DNA from: Fibrobacter sp.
Lineage (GTDB): Bacteria > Fibrobacterota > Fibrobacteria > Fibrobacterales > Fibrobacteraceae
DNA length: 64,000 nt
Direction of reading: 5' to 3'
Assembly (NCBI GenBank): GCA_017530965.1
Contig: JAFXLS010000053.1
Location: forward strand, 1-64,000
The position numbers and the translations under genes are program-made. How positions within the stretch are numbered: the first letter of the stretch is position 1; every line of letters begins with the position of its first letter. Below the pieces are notes generated by a model. It made no database searches. It saw only the letters and a program-made list of their open reading frames with translations, and was not told where the DNA came from. Positions 51,002 to 58,374 of the stretch are shown piece by piece.

Positions 51002-51816
51002 TGTTTGACGAAGCCCTAAGAATGGAAGATATCCACCTCGCCTACAATGACCTTGTAGGAGCCATGTTCTCCAAGCCGAGAATCTTGGGGTATTTCAGAG
51101 GTGTCGAAATGGACCCGCAAAAGGAGCTGATTTCCAACGTCAACCTTTCGGTGATGCGTGGCGAAACAGTTTGCATCGGCGGGCCATCTGGTCAGGGAAA
51201 GAGCGCCCTTCTAAGAATCATCGCAGGGCTGACTCGCCCCACCCGCGGAAACATCTACTACTTCGGTGAATACATCCCGCCCGAAAAGCTGACAGCCTTG
51301 GAAGTGGCCAAGCGCCAGGTGGGAATGGTATTCCAGAACGGGGCACTGATTTCTAACCTCAAGGTCCGTGACAACATTGCCCTGCCGCTCCGTTACCACA
51401 AAATGGGAACGGCCTCCGAAATCGAAGACAAAATCAACATGGCCATGGACCTGATGCGTGTGCGCGACGAAGCGGACCTGTACCCCCATATGCTCAGTAC
51501 AGGCATGCAAAAACGTGTAGCCATCGCCCGCAGCTGGGCCATGGACCCTAAGCTTTTGTTGATGGACGAACCTACTGCAGGCCTCGATAACTACAACCGC
51601 CGCAATCTGCTGCCGCTGATCGACAACATGCGTACGTTGTTCAAAACCACGATCCTCATCGTGACCCACGACTTGATGATTTCCAAGGAACTGGACTGCA
51701 ACATTTGCTTTTTGCACCGCAAGACCTTGACCGAGCCCAAGCCCTTTGAATACTGGCTCAACTCCGACACCGACATTTCCAAAGAACTATTCCGAGATCT
51801 GCGCACTAGCGGGTAA
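51001..51816 (+). CDS. mlaF: MlaF-family ABC ATPase
   Basis: 271-aa ATP-binding protein partnering MlaE. Walker A GGPSGQGKSA (about 60-69), Q-loop MVFQNGALISNL (typical MlaF), signature LSTGMQKR with a degenerate STGMQ, Walker B LLLMDEP and switch VTHD. The N-terminal 30 residues extend beyond the usual family start. Likely energises phospholipid trafficking in the envelope. Followed by the heptad repeat, with no clear terminator. Confidence 0.9.
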   Translation: MFDEALRMEDIHLAYNDLVGAMFSKPRILGYFRGVEMDPQKELISNVNLSVMRGETVCIGGPSGQGKSALLRIIAGLTRPTRGNIYYFGEYIPPEKLTALEVAKRQVGMVFQNGALISNLKVRDNIALPLRYHKMGTASEIEDKINMAMDLMRVRDEADLYPHMLSTGMQKRVAIARSWAMDPKLLLMDEPTAGLDNYNRRNLLPLIDNMRTLFKTTILIVTHDLMISKELDCNICFLHRKTLTEPKPFEYWLNSDTDISKELFRDLRTSG

Positions 51817-51828
51817 AGCCGCTTCGCG

Positions 51829-51920
51829 GCAATGAGCAGTGTATAGTGAGTAATGTGTAGTGAGTAATTATATACACTTTACACTTCACACCTCACACTT
51901 TACACCTCACACTTCACACT
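51829..51920. repeat. Heptad repeat array with inverted halves
   Basis: About 13 consecutive 7-bp units. The left half is AATGAGC, AGTGTAT, AGTGAGT, AATGTGT, AGTGAGT; after AATTATA the right half is TACACTT, TACACTT, CACACCT, CACACTT, TACACCT, CACACTT, CACACTT. The right half is roughly the reverse complement of the left, so the DNA or RNA can form a long stem. It lies between mlaF and the pyrC promoter. Confidence 0.75.
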
Positions 51921-51924
51921 TTTC

Positions 51925-51938
51925 TATATTTTCTCACA
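51925..51938 (+). promoter_or_regulatory. Leaderless-type promoter of pyrC
   Basis: TATATT (51925-51930) ends 7 bp before the pyrC ATG, so transcription would begin at or next to the start codon. No ribosome site is present. The -35 would fall inside the heptad repeat. Confidence 0.5.
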
Positions 51939-52939
51939 TGCTTCTCCCTTTACCAGACGATTTTCATGCACACTTGAGACAGGGCGAATTGATGCCCGGT
52001 TACGTTCGCGACTTGGTCCAGCAATTCGGCCGTGCCATCATTATGCCCAACACCGTGCCCGCCATGACTTCTGCCAAGGCTATCGCCGAATACAAGGCCC
52101 AGATTCTGGATGCGGCAAAGGCTGTGCGTCCGGACTTTATCCCCCTCATGACTTTCAAGCTGAATCCGAACTATACTGAACAGGATTTGAAGGACATGAT
52201 GGCCGTGGGCGTAGTGGCAGGCAAGTACTACCCCGCCGGAGTCACCACCAACAGCGCCGACGGCATCAGCGATTTCGAAGGAATCTTCCCCGTGGTCGCC
52301 ATGATGGAAAAGCTCGGCCTTGTGCTGTGCGTGCACGGCGAAGAACCGGGTGAATTCTGCCTGGACCGCGAGCCCGCCTTTATCAAGCGCGTCGAGACTC
52401 TAGCCGCAAAGTTCCCGAAGCTCAAAATCGTCTTTGAACACTTGAGTTCGGCGAAGTCGGTCGAGGCAGTCAAGCGACTCCCCGCGAACGTGGCCGCCAC
52501 CTTCACGGTACATCACCTGATGATGACTCTCGACGATATCGTCGGGGACGCCCTCAGGCCGCACCATTTCTGCAAGCCGCTGCCGAAGCGGCCTGAAGAC
52601 CGTGCCGCCATCCGCGAAGCCGCCTTCAGCGGCAACCCCAAGTTTTTCCTCGGCACGGACTCTGCCCCGCACCAGCTGGGCAAAAAAGAATGTCCGTGCG
52701 GGGCAGCGGGCGTCTACAGCGCCCCGGTCGCCATCCCGCTCTTGGTTCAAGAATTCGAAAGGGCTGGCCACCTCGACAAGCTCCCGAATTTCATCGCCGG
52801 ATTCGGCGCCGACTTCTACGGACTTTCGCGCACGACCAAGCAGATTGAAGTCGTCCACGAAAAATGGACCGTCCCCGCTATCGTAAACGGAGTGGTTCCC
52901 CTCGCTGCCGGCCAGACGCTGGAATGGAAGCTCGTTTAA
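51938..52939 (+). CDS. pyrC: Dihydroorotase (class II) PyrC
   Basis: 333-aa zinc amidohydrolase for the third step of pyrimidine synthesis. Metal ligands DDFHAHLR (about 7-14), the carboxylated Lys in VAGKYYPAGVTTNS (about 92-105), HGEEPG, FEHLSS, HHL and GTDSAPH are all visible. The ATG at 51938 is the real start; an upstream in-frame ATG at 51860 would only add residues encoded by the heptad repeat. Probably transcribed from the adjacent TATATT box. Confidence 0.95.
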   Translation: MLLPLPDDFHAHLRQGELMPGYVRDLVQQFGRAIIMPNTVPAMTSAKAIAEYKAQILDAAKAVRPDFIPLMTFKLNPNYTEQDLKDMMAVGVVAGKYYPAGVTTNSADGISDFEGIFPVVAMMEKLGLVLCVHGEEPGEFCLDREPAFIKRVETLAAKFPKLKIVFEHLSSAKSVEAVKRLPANVAATFTVHHLMMTLDDIVGDALRPHHFCKPLPKRPEDRAAIREAAFSGNPKFFLGTDSAPHQLGKKECPCGAAGVYSAPVAIPLLVQEFERAGHLDKLPNFIAGFGADFYGLSRTTKQIEVVHEKWTVPAIVNGVVPLAAGQTLEWKLV

Positions 52940-52955
52940 TTTTTATATTTGCGCC

Positions 52956-53720
52956 ATGCCAGCCGTTTCTCGCAAATACCTTGTAGGCCTCGTGGGCCCT
53001 GACGTTCTCGAAGCCGCCGAAAAGGACCTGTTCCATCCGGTTCGCCTGGATTTGGACTGCTGCGACGCCATCGAAATCCGTTACGATTTCTTTGACGAAT
53101 CGGTTTGGGATTCCCTTTCGGAAAGAGTCCGGCACGTCGTGCCCGACAAGTTGCAAATCGGCACCATCCGCCTTAAACGAGACGGAGGCAAATTCGCCGA
53201 CGAACGCGTCGTGGAACGCATGGACCTGTGGAAGAAAATCCTTTCGGGCAAGCAGGTTCCCGAATGGCTGGACCTGGAACGGGACTGCCTTAGCGACTTC
53301 AAGACCCTGAACGACATGGCCTTCCCCATCGGCGTGGGCCTGATTATTTCGGAACACAACTTCGAGCGCATCCCCAACGACATTGAGCTGGAAACCTTCG
53401 CCGACGACGTAAAGCGCGTAGGTGCCCAGGGCTTGAAGATTGCCGCCATGAGCAATTCCGATGTTGACTGCGACCGCCTGTATAAGTTTGCAAAGAAATT
53501 CGGCAAGAAATTCCAGATGTTCGCCGCCTTCGGCATGGGCGAAACTGGCAAGGTCAGCCGCCTTTGGTCTCTGAACCAAGGAGCGAACCTCACCTACGGT
53601 TCTATCGGCCATTCCGAAGCTCCCGGACAAATCGAAGTCTCCATTATGCGCCGGGCCCTGGATCAAGCCGAAAATATGCACTCCGAGATGGAAATTTTGG
53701 CCTTTTTGAATCAGTTTTAG
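52956..53720 (+). CDS. aroD: Type I 3-dehydroquinate dehydratase
   Basis: 254-aa (beta/alpha)8 enzyme of the shikimate pathway. EIRYD (about 40-44), the catalytic His in ISEHNF (about 129-134), the Schiff-base Lys in LKIAAM (about 158-163), and GSIGHSEAPGQ near 215 support the call. TATATT at 52944-52949 ends 6 bp before the ATG, pointing to leaderless mRNA, although readthrough from pyrC (16 bp upstream) is also possible. Confidence 0.9.
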   Translation: MPAVSRKYLVGLVGPDVLEAAEKDLFHPVRLDLDCCDAIEIRYDFFDESVWDSLSERVRHVVPDKLQIGTIRLKRDGGKFADERVVERMDLWKKILSGKQVPEWLDLERDCLSDFKTLNDMAFPIGVGLIISEHNFERIPNDIELETFADDVKRVGAQGLKIAAMSNSDVDCDRLYKFAKKFGKKFQMFAAFGMGETGKVSRLWSLNQGANLTYGSIGHSEAPGQIEVSIMRRALDQAENMHSEMEILAFLNQF

Positions 53721-53819
53721 CCTTTTTTGATATTTTTTCGTTCCAATAAGGCTTTTTTCGTCCAAACGGCGTTTATTTTTGCTAAATATCCATATTGAAA
53801 ACATCAAAAGGAATTCATT

Positions 53820-54284
53820 ATGCGTCTTTCCGAAAGGTTTGTCGACAATTGCATTCTGATCAATTCCAAGAGCACGTCCAAGGAAGAAATCTTGAACGAA
53901 CTCGTGGATACGCTCTGCAGTGCCTACAAATTGGAACACCGCAACGAAATTTTCGATGCCGTCTGGACTCGCGAACAAAGCCGTTCTACCGGTATCGGTT
54001 GCGGACTGGCAGTCCCCCACGCCAAGATTGACTGCGTGGACCGCATGTGCATGGCAGCCGCCACTATCGAAGGCGGGCTGGATTTCGCCTCTTTTGACGG
54101 AGAACCGGTTTACCTGATCATCTTGATTGTAAGCCCCGGCAACACCGTAGGCCCCCACCTGAAGGCTCTCTCCTCCGTAAGCCGTCTTCTGGCCGACGGC
54201 GGTGTCCGCAAGGACCTGATTGCCTCCAAGGACCCGGCAGAATTCCTGACCATTCTCCGCGCCGCCGAGGACAAATACCTCTAA
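53820..54284 (+). CDS. PTS IIA-like (PtsN/fructose type) protein
   Basis: 154-aa single EIIA domain of the mannitol/fructose/PtsN family. The phosphorylatable His is in GLAVPHAKID (about 61-70), with IILIVSPGNTVGPHLKALSSVSRLL (about 100-124) as the second motif. Without other PTS genes nearby it is more likely a regulatory EIIA(Ntr)-type protein than a sugar importer. The tRNA-Val gene follows with its own promoter. Confidence 0.85.
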   Translation: MRLSERFVDNCILINSKSTSKEEILNELVDTLCSAYKLEHRNEIFDAVWTREQSRSTGIGCGLAVPHAKIDCVDRMCMAAATIEGGLDFASFDGEPVYLIILIVSPGNTVGPHLKALSSVSRLLADGGVRKDLIASKDPAEFLTILRAAEDKYL

Positions 54285-54289
54285 TCCCC

Positions 54290-54318
54290 TTGACAGGCTA
54301 GAAAAAGTTTTCTATAAT
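54290..54318 (+). promoter_or_regulatory. Sigma-70-type promoter of tRNA-Val
   Basis: TTGACA (54290-54295), 17-bp spacer, TATAAT (54313-54318): a full consensus promoter 12 bp before the tRNA. Confidence 0.9.
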
Positions 54319-54330
54319 TGCGCCTACCTC

Positions 54331-54405
54331 GGACGGTTAGCTCAGTTGGTTTAGAGCGCTGCTTTCACACGGCAGAGGTCACTGGTTCAAATCCAGTACC
54401 GTCCA
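54331..54405 (+). tRNA. tRNA-Val (anticodon CAC)
   Basis: Cloverleaf: acceptor GGACGGT pairs with ACCGTCC, D-arm GCTCAGTTGGTTTAGAGC, anticodon loop TTCACAC with CAC at 34-36, and T-loop GGTTCAAATCC. The discriminator is A. CCA is not encoded (CGA follows). Confidence 0.95.
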
Positions 54406-54409
54406 CGAA

Positions 54410-54438
54410 AAAAGATCCCATTCAACGGGGTCTTTTTT
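54410..54438 (+). terminator. Rho-independent terminator of tRNA-Val
   Basis: AAAGATCCC and GGGGTCTTTTTT enclose a short loop, directly after the tRNA. Confidence 0.9.
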
Positions 54439-54493
54439 GTTATCTTGTCACCATTCAACGCAACGTTTCAAGGTCCACGAGCATCTAAAAGGC

Positions 54494-55798
54494 ATGATCA
54501 ATACCAAAGTCCTCATTTCTGCATTCCTTACGACAGCCGCCCTCGCAACGGCGACTTTTGCCGAAAGCACCTGGACATTGGAGGACTGCCTCAAGCAAGC
54601 CAAGAAGGCCAGCCTCAAATTGGAATCCGCAAAGCTCCGGGAACAATCTGCCGACATTTCTATCAAGCAGGCCAAGACGGGAAACTACCCCACCGTGAGC
54701 GCAAGCATCCAGAACACGCTCTACGACCATCCCTTTGTCTATAACGAGGACCATTACCGCCTGAACCTCGGTATTTCCGGTTCCTACACCCTTTGGGACG
54801 GCGGCGCCACCAGCCTGAACGTGGAGTCCAAGACCCTTACCAAAGAAGCGACGGCCCTTGCCACCCAGCAGACCGAACGCAGCGTGCAAGAAAGCGTCCT
54901 GAACGCCTACATGAGCCTCTTGGCCGCCAGCGAAAACCTGCGCACCGCCGACGCCTCGGTGGAACTGGCCCAGGCAGAATTCGAGCATTACAGCAAGCTT
55001 TACGAAGCAGGCTCCATTACCAAGAAGGACCTGACCCAGTCCCAGTCCAACGTACTGCAAAAGCAGACATCGCAGCTCACGGCCCAGCTCTCGGTAAGTA
55101 CAGCCAAAACGACCCTCAGGCAGCTTCTGGAACTGGAAGACAACGCCGAATTCCAGGTGGTCGCTCCCGAAGCCAATATTGAAAGCCCCGATTCCCTTGA
55201 ACCGCTGCCGACCTATGAACAGCTCAAGGCCGACGCCCAGAACGCCCACCCCGGATTGAAATCCGACAGCGTCTCCGTTCGCGCCGCCCAAAAGAACACG
55301 CAGGTCGCCGGCAAGGGAAGCTCCATCACCGTGACCCTGGGAGCCAATTCCAGCACAGGATTGCAGGCCTGGCAGTCCAAGGCATACAAGGACCAGCTCA
55401 AGTACGGCTGGCAGAATTCCATTACCTTGGGCATCAACATTCCCATTATCGATGGCGGCGCCACCACAAGTAAAGTCCTGCAGGCACAGGTCAACGAAAC
55501 CGAATCCCAGGTGAGCCTCAAGGAAGACTTGAAGACCCTCGAAAACAATCTGGAAAAACTTTACCTGAACGCCGTCAGCGCCGACATGCAGTGGAAGGCG
55601 GCCATTCTCCAGGTGCAGGCCGAAGCCGAAGCCCTCACCGTGGCCGAAGAACAACGCAACGCCGGTGCACTCACCTATACGGATTTCCTGGCCCAGAAGA
55701 ACAACCTGGAAAAAGCCAAGATCACTCTCACCAACGCCAAGTACACCAGCCTGCTTTCCCGCAAACTGCTGGATCTTTATCAAGGCAAGCTGGATTAA
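54494..55798 (+). CDS. TolC-family outer-membrane efflux protein
   Basis: 434-aa outer-membrane channel component. The start at 54494 (MINTKVLISAFL) gives a signal peptide ending TFAES. Two OEP repeats follow (about 30-225 and 240-425), Ala/Glu/Gln-rich with predicted long coiled helices (TLEDCLKQAKKASLKLESAKLREQ, FEHYSKLYEAGSITKKDL, EEQRNAGALTYTDFLAQKNNLEKAK). No adaptor or pump gene is adjacent; the next gene is a convergent MATE transporter 2 bp away. Confidence 0.9.
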   Translation: MINTKVLISAFLTTAALATATFAESTWTLEDCLKQAKKASLKLESAKLREQSADISIKQAKTGNYPTVSASIQNTLYDHPFVYNEDHYRLNLGISGSYTLWDGGATSLNVESKTLTKEATALATQQTERSVQESVLNAYMSLLAASENLRTADASVELAQAEFEHYSKLYEAGSITKKDLTQSQSNVLQKQTSQLTAQLSVSTAKTTLRQLLELEDNAEFQVVAPEANIESPDSLEPLPTYEQLKADAQNAHPGLKSDSVSVRAAQKNTQVAGKGSSITVTLGANSSTGLQAWQSKAYKDQLKYGWQNSITLGINIPIIDGGATTSKVLQAQVNETESQVSLKEDLKTLENNLEKLYLNAVSADMQWKAAILQVQAEAEALTVAEEQRNAGALTYTDFLAQKNNLEKAKITLTNAKYTSLLSRKLLDLYQGKLD

Positions 55799-55800
55799 TT

Positions 55801-57525
55801 TTAGTTCCGGTCAAAACGGAATACGTGACGGTTATAGCTGGAAGTCAGCAAATAGCATTTGTCTTCTTGCACCGTCATGAACATGTTCACAAGGTACATG
55901 CGCAAGTCTGTCACCCGCTGTTCGAAGTCAGTCAAGTCCATCAGGACTCCGTCATCTTTAATGACCACCGTCAAGTTATCGGGTTTCAGGTTCACGTCGA
56001 TTTCCACAAAAATCTTCTTGCCCTTGTTCCGTTCGTAAATCACCATTCCCAATTCTTCCAGAATCAGCATGGCCTTGATTCGAACGTCCGAGCTGACGCT
56101 GCGGCGAGTCAACAGTTTGCTGAACTTGTTACGGTAGGCAATCAGGTTCCCGGGAGTAAGCTCCATGTCATGCATGTGCCAATAATTGCCGATAGAAAAT
56201 TCCTTCAGTTCCAGCGGGAAATGTTCCCTGCCATGAATCAGCAGATGGATACAGATGCTTAGGGCCAGCGCCGCAAAGGGAGCCACCCCGAAACCGATCC
56301 ACAGGGCGCCATCGCCAAAGAGGACATGGAGACCGACCACACTGAAAAAGGGACAAACGAACATCACCAAAGAAATAAAGAGGAACGAAAGCAAGGGCAG
56401 TTCATGTACGTGGTAACAGGCGTAAGTCTTGACCACGGCCAGCGGGAAAAGGCCCACGGCGCAAGCCCTGATTGCAAACGTAGCCTCACCGGCCAGGGGT
56501 TCGGAATGGATACCGAAAAGCCGGGTCAAGGCGGGTGCAAAAATCAAGAGGAACGCCGTAACCAGCAAGCCTTCCTTAAGAATCGACCAGTTGACAAACC
56601 TCATGGTCTGCAAGATTCCCTTGCCGTTCCTTTCGCCACGGTAAATGTTGATGAGGGGTTCAGCGGCAAGCCAAATGCCGTTGAAGATAACGCTCACCTC
56701 CACAATTTCGTACACAATGGAAAGCACGGTCAGCTTGTCCGTACCGAAATGCTGGACGAAGTAGAAATTCAACAGGGCCGCAAGCAACGAGAAATAAAGG
56801 TACTCGCAGGCTTCCGCCATGCTAAAGCGGAAAGTCCGCGCCGCATCGGCAATCTTGAAATGCCATACAAACCGGAGGCTGTTGTTCTTCCTGAAAAAAT
56901 GCATGCAGAGCACGGCAATACTAAGCACCACCGAAAGCAGGGTGCCAAGCGCAATCCCCGACATGCCCATGCGGGTACAGAGCAGGCAAGAAAGCACGAT
57001 GTTTCCGCCAAGGAGCACGGCGTAAGACGCATTGCAAATCCTGGTATCGCCATCGGCAAAGATCATCTCTTGCAAGACATTGCAAAAGGGCATGAAAAAG
57101 GCTATTCCCAGGAACCAGCCGTAGAATTCGTCTACATATTGCAACAGCTCCGGATCCACGTTCATAAAGCGGAACATGACGCCCTTTCCAAAAGCGAAGA
57201 GAATCACCATCAACGTTCCCACCAGGAACGACAACAGGATGCTCTGACCGAAGAACCTGTTCGCGCGGTCCCTGTTCATGCGGCCAAGCTCTATGGAATA
57301 GCAAGCCAGGCTCCCCACGGCCACAAGGGCGTTCAGGAAAAAGATAAAGGAGAACAGGGGCGAAAAGAAGGAGATGGAAGCCAGCGCCTTTTCACCAAGG
57401 AACTGGGCAGCGACAATCTTATCCACAAAGACATTGGCGATTTCGGCACAAACCGAAATCGATGCCGTCATGAGCATGGCGCGAAACCGCTTCCCGGAGA
57501 AAGTCTTTTTAATAAGCATCTTCAT
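55801..57525 (-). CDS. MATE-like transporter fused to a HATPase_c domain
   Basis: 574-aa protein. The N-terminal MATE/MOP-type transporter covers about 1-440 with about 12 helices (ISVCAEIANVFVDKIVAAQFLGEKALAS, FADGDTRICNASYAVLLGGN). The C-terminal cytosolic domain (about 445-574) resembles the GHKL ATPase of anti-sigma/histidine kinases: an N-box-like ILEELGMVIYERN (about 497-509) and a G1-like VVIKDDG (about 528-534). No His-kinase dimerisation domain is seen. It may be a transporter whose activity is set by ATP or a partner protein. Convergent with the TolC-family gene. Confidence 0.8.
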   Translation of the reverse strand: MKMLIKKTFSGKRFRAMLMTASISVCAEIANVFVDKIVAAQFLGEKALASISFFSPLFSFIFFLNALVAVGSLACYSIELGRMNRDRANRFFGQSILLSFLVGTLMVILFAFGKGVMFRFMNVDPELLQYVDEFYGWFLGIAFFMPFCNVLQEMIFADGDTRICNASYAVLLGGNIVLSCLLCTRMGMSGIALGTLLSVVLSIAVLCMHFFRKNNSLRFVWHFKIADAARTFRFSMAEACEYLYFSLLAALLNFYFVQHFGTDKLTVLSIVYEIVEVSVIFNGIWLAAEPLINIYRGERNGKGILQTMRFVNWSILKEGLLVTAFLLIFAPALTRLFGIHSEPLAGEATFAIRACAVGLFPLAVVKTYACYHVHELPLLSFLFISLVMFVCPFFSVVGLHVLFGDGALWIGFGVAPFAALALSICIHLLIHGREHFPLELKEFSIGNYWHMHDMELTPGNLIAYRNKFSKLLTRRSVSSDVRIKAMLILEELGMVIYERNKGKKIFVEIDVNLKPDNLTVVIKDDGVLMDLTDFEQRVTDLRMYLVNMFMTVQEDKCYLLTSSYNRHVFRFDRN

Positions 57526-57658
57526 CTAATTTAACAAAAAAAGGGCAAATTCCAAAAATAAACACCGGATGTTGCGCCCCTGAAACAGCGGGCGTTTCTT
57601 TTTGCATTGCCTTGGCGGAAACAACCCGTTTTGGCATCAAGGCACCCAAATTCAAAAG

Positions 57659-57675
57659 TTGGCACGCCTTTTGCT
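57659..57675 (+). promoter_or_regulatory. Sigma-54 promoter of hsp20
   Basis: TTGGCACG-CCTT-TTGCT matches the -24/-12 consensus, with GG (57661-57662) and GC (57673-57674) separated by the required 10 bp. It lies 85 bp before the hsp20 ATG. Repeats of TGCCTTG/CAAGGCA around it could be activator sites. Confidence 0.8.
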
Positions 57676-57759
57676 GTTAAGGGGGTGTAAACAAAAACAG
57701 GGTGCCAAGCCAAGGCAAACTACCAAAGCTCGGGCCCACAACCAAAAGAGGTTAAAATT

Positions 57760-58131
57760 ATGACACAGCTTTTCCCGAACACTTTCTACGGCATCCAGAA
57801 CTTCCTTGACAACTTGAACGCGGCCAACGCCCAGAACGAATGCTGCTACACCCCCAAGGCCGACTACTACGAAGTCGAAAACGGCTTCATGCTCGAAGTC
57901 GAAATCCCGGGCGTCAAGAAGGAAGATTTGGACGTCCAGGTCGAAAAGAACATCATCACCGTCAAGGCAACCCGTGCCCGCAAGGATGGCAAGTTCACCT
58001 ACGAACGTAGCTTCCGCCTGGCCGACGACATTGACACCGAAAACATCAAGGTCAGCCTCGAAAACGGCGTTTTGTCCTTCGCCTTGTCAAAAAAGCAGGC
58101 CGCAGCCGCCCGTAAATTGACAATCGACTAA
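57760..58131 (+). CDS. Small heat-shock protein Hsp20
   Basis: 123-aa alpha-crystallin-type chaperone that holds unfolding proteins. Short N-terminal arm (about 1-28), then the alpha-crystallin domain (about 29-120): KADYYEVENGFMLEVEIPGVKKEDLDVQV, ITVKATR, YERSFRLADDID and the consensus ENGVLSFALSKK. RBS AGAGG upstream. A sigma-54 promoter precedes it and a terminator follows, so it is monocistronic. Confidence 0.93.
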   Translation: MTQLFPNTFYGIQNFLDNLNAANAQNECCYTPKADYYEVENGFMLEVEIPGVKKEDLDVQVEKNIITVKATRARKDGKFTYERSFRLADDIDTENIKVSLENGVLSFALSKKQAAAARKLTID

Positions 58132-58222
58132 GCCCCAAAAGGAGCAAAAAACACACGAAAAACGCCTCCAAAAAGGCAAAAAACGTGTAAAAATTAATTT
58201 TCTCATCATACTCCTTCCCCCC

Positions 58223-58246
58223 AAAAGGCCCCGAAAGGGGCCTTTT
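58223..58246 (+). terminator. Rho-independent terminator of hsp20
   Basis: AAAAGGCCCC-GAAA-GGGGCCTTTT, a perfect 10-bp stem with a GNRA loop. Confidence 0.92.
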
Positions 58247-58266
58247 CTTGTGTAAATTTTTTGTTA

Positions 58267-58281
58267 TGGACAATTTGTCAA
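58267..58281 (+). promoter_or_regulatory. Palindromic operator candidate, hemicellulase motif 5
   Basis: TGGACAATTTGTCAA, 94 bp before the esterase ATG. It is the reverse-complement form of the motif found upstream of four xylanase units 46-55 kb away. Confidence 0.55.
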
Positions 58282-58374
58282 TGCGCCCCAGAAATTTTCA
58301 AAAACAAATTATCCAGCTAAAACTATTTTTAGGGATCAAAGGCTAAAGAGTATTTTGGGCCAAAAGGAGTAAGT

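Noticed and set aside
51860-51937. Longer pyrC start at 51860
   Set aside because: It would translate the heptad repeat into HTSHFTPHTSHF-like residues; the family start and the promoter fit 51938.
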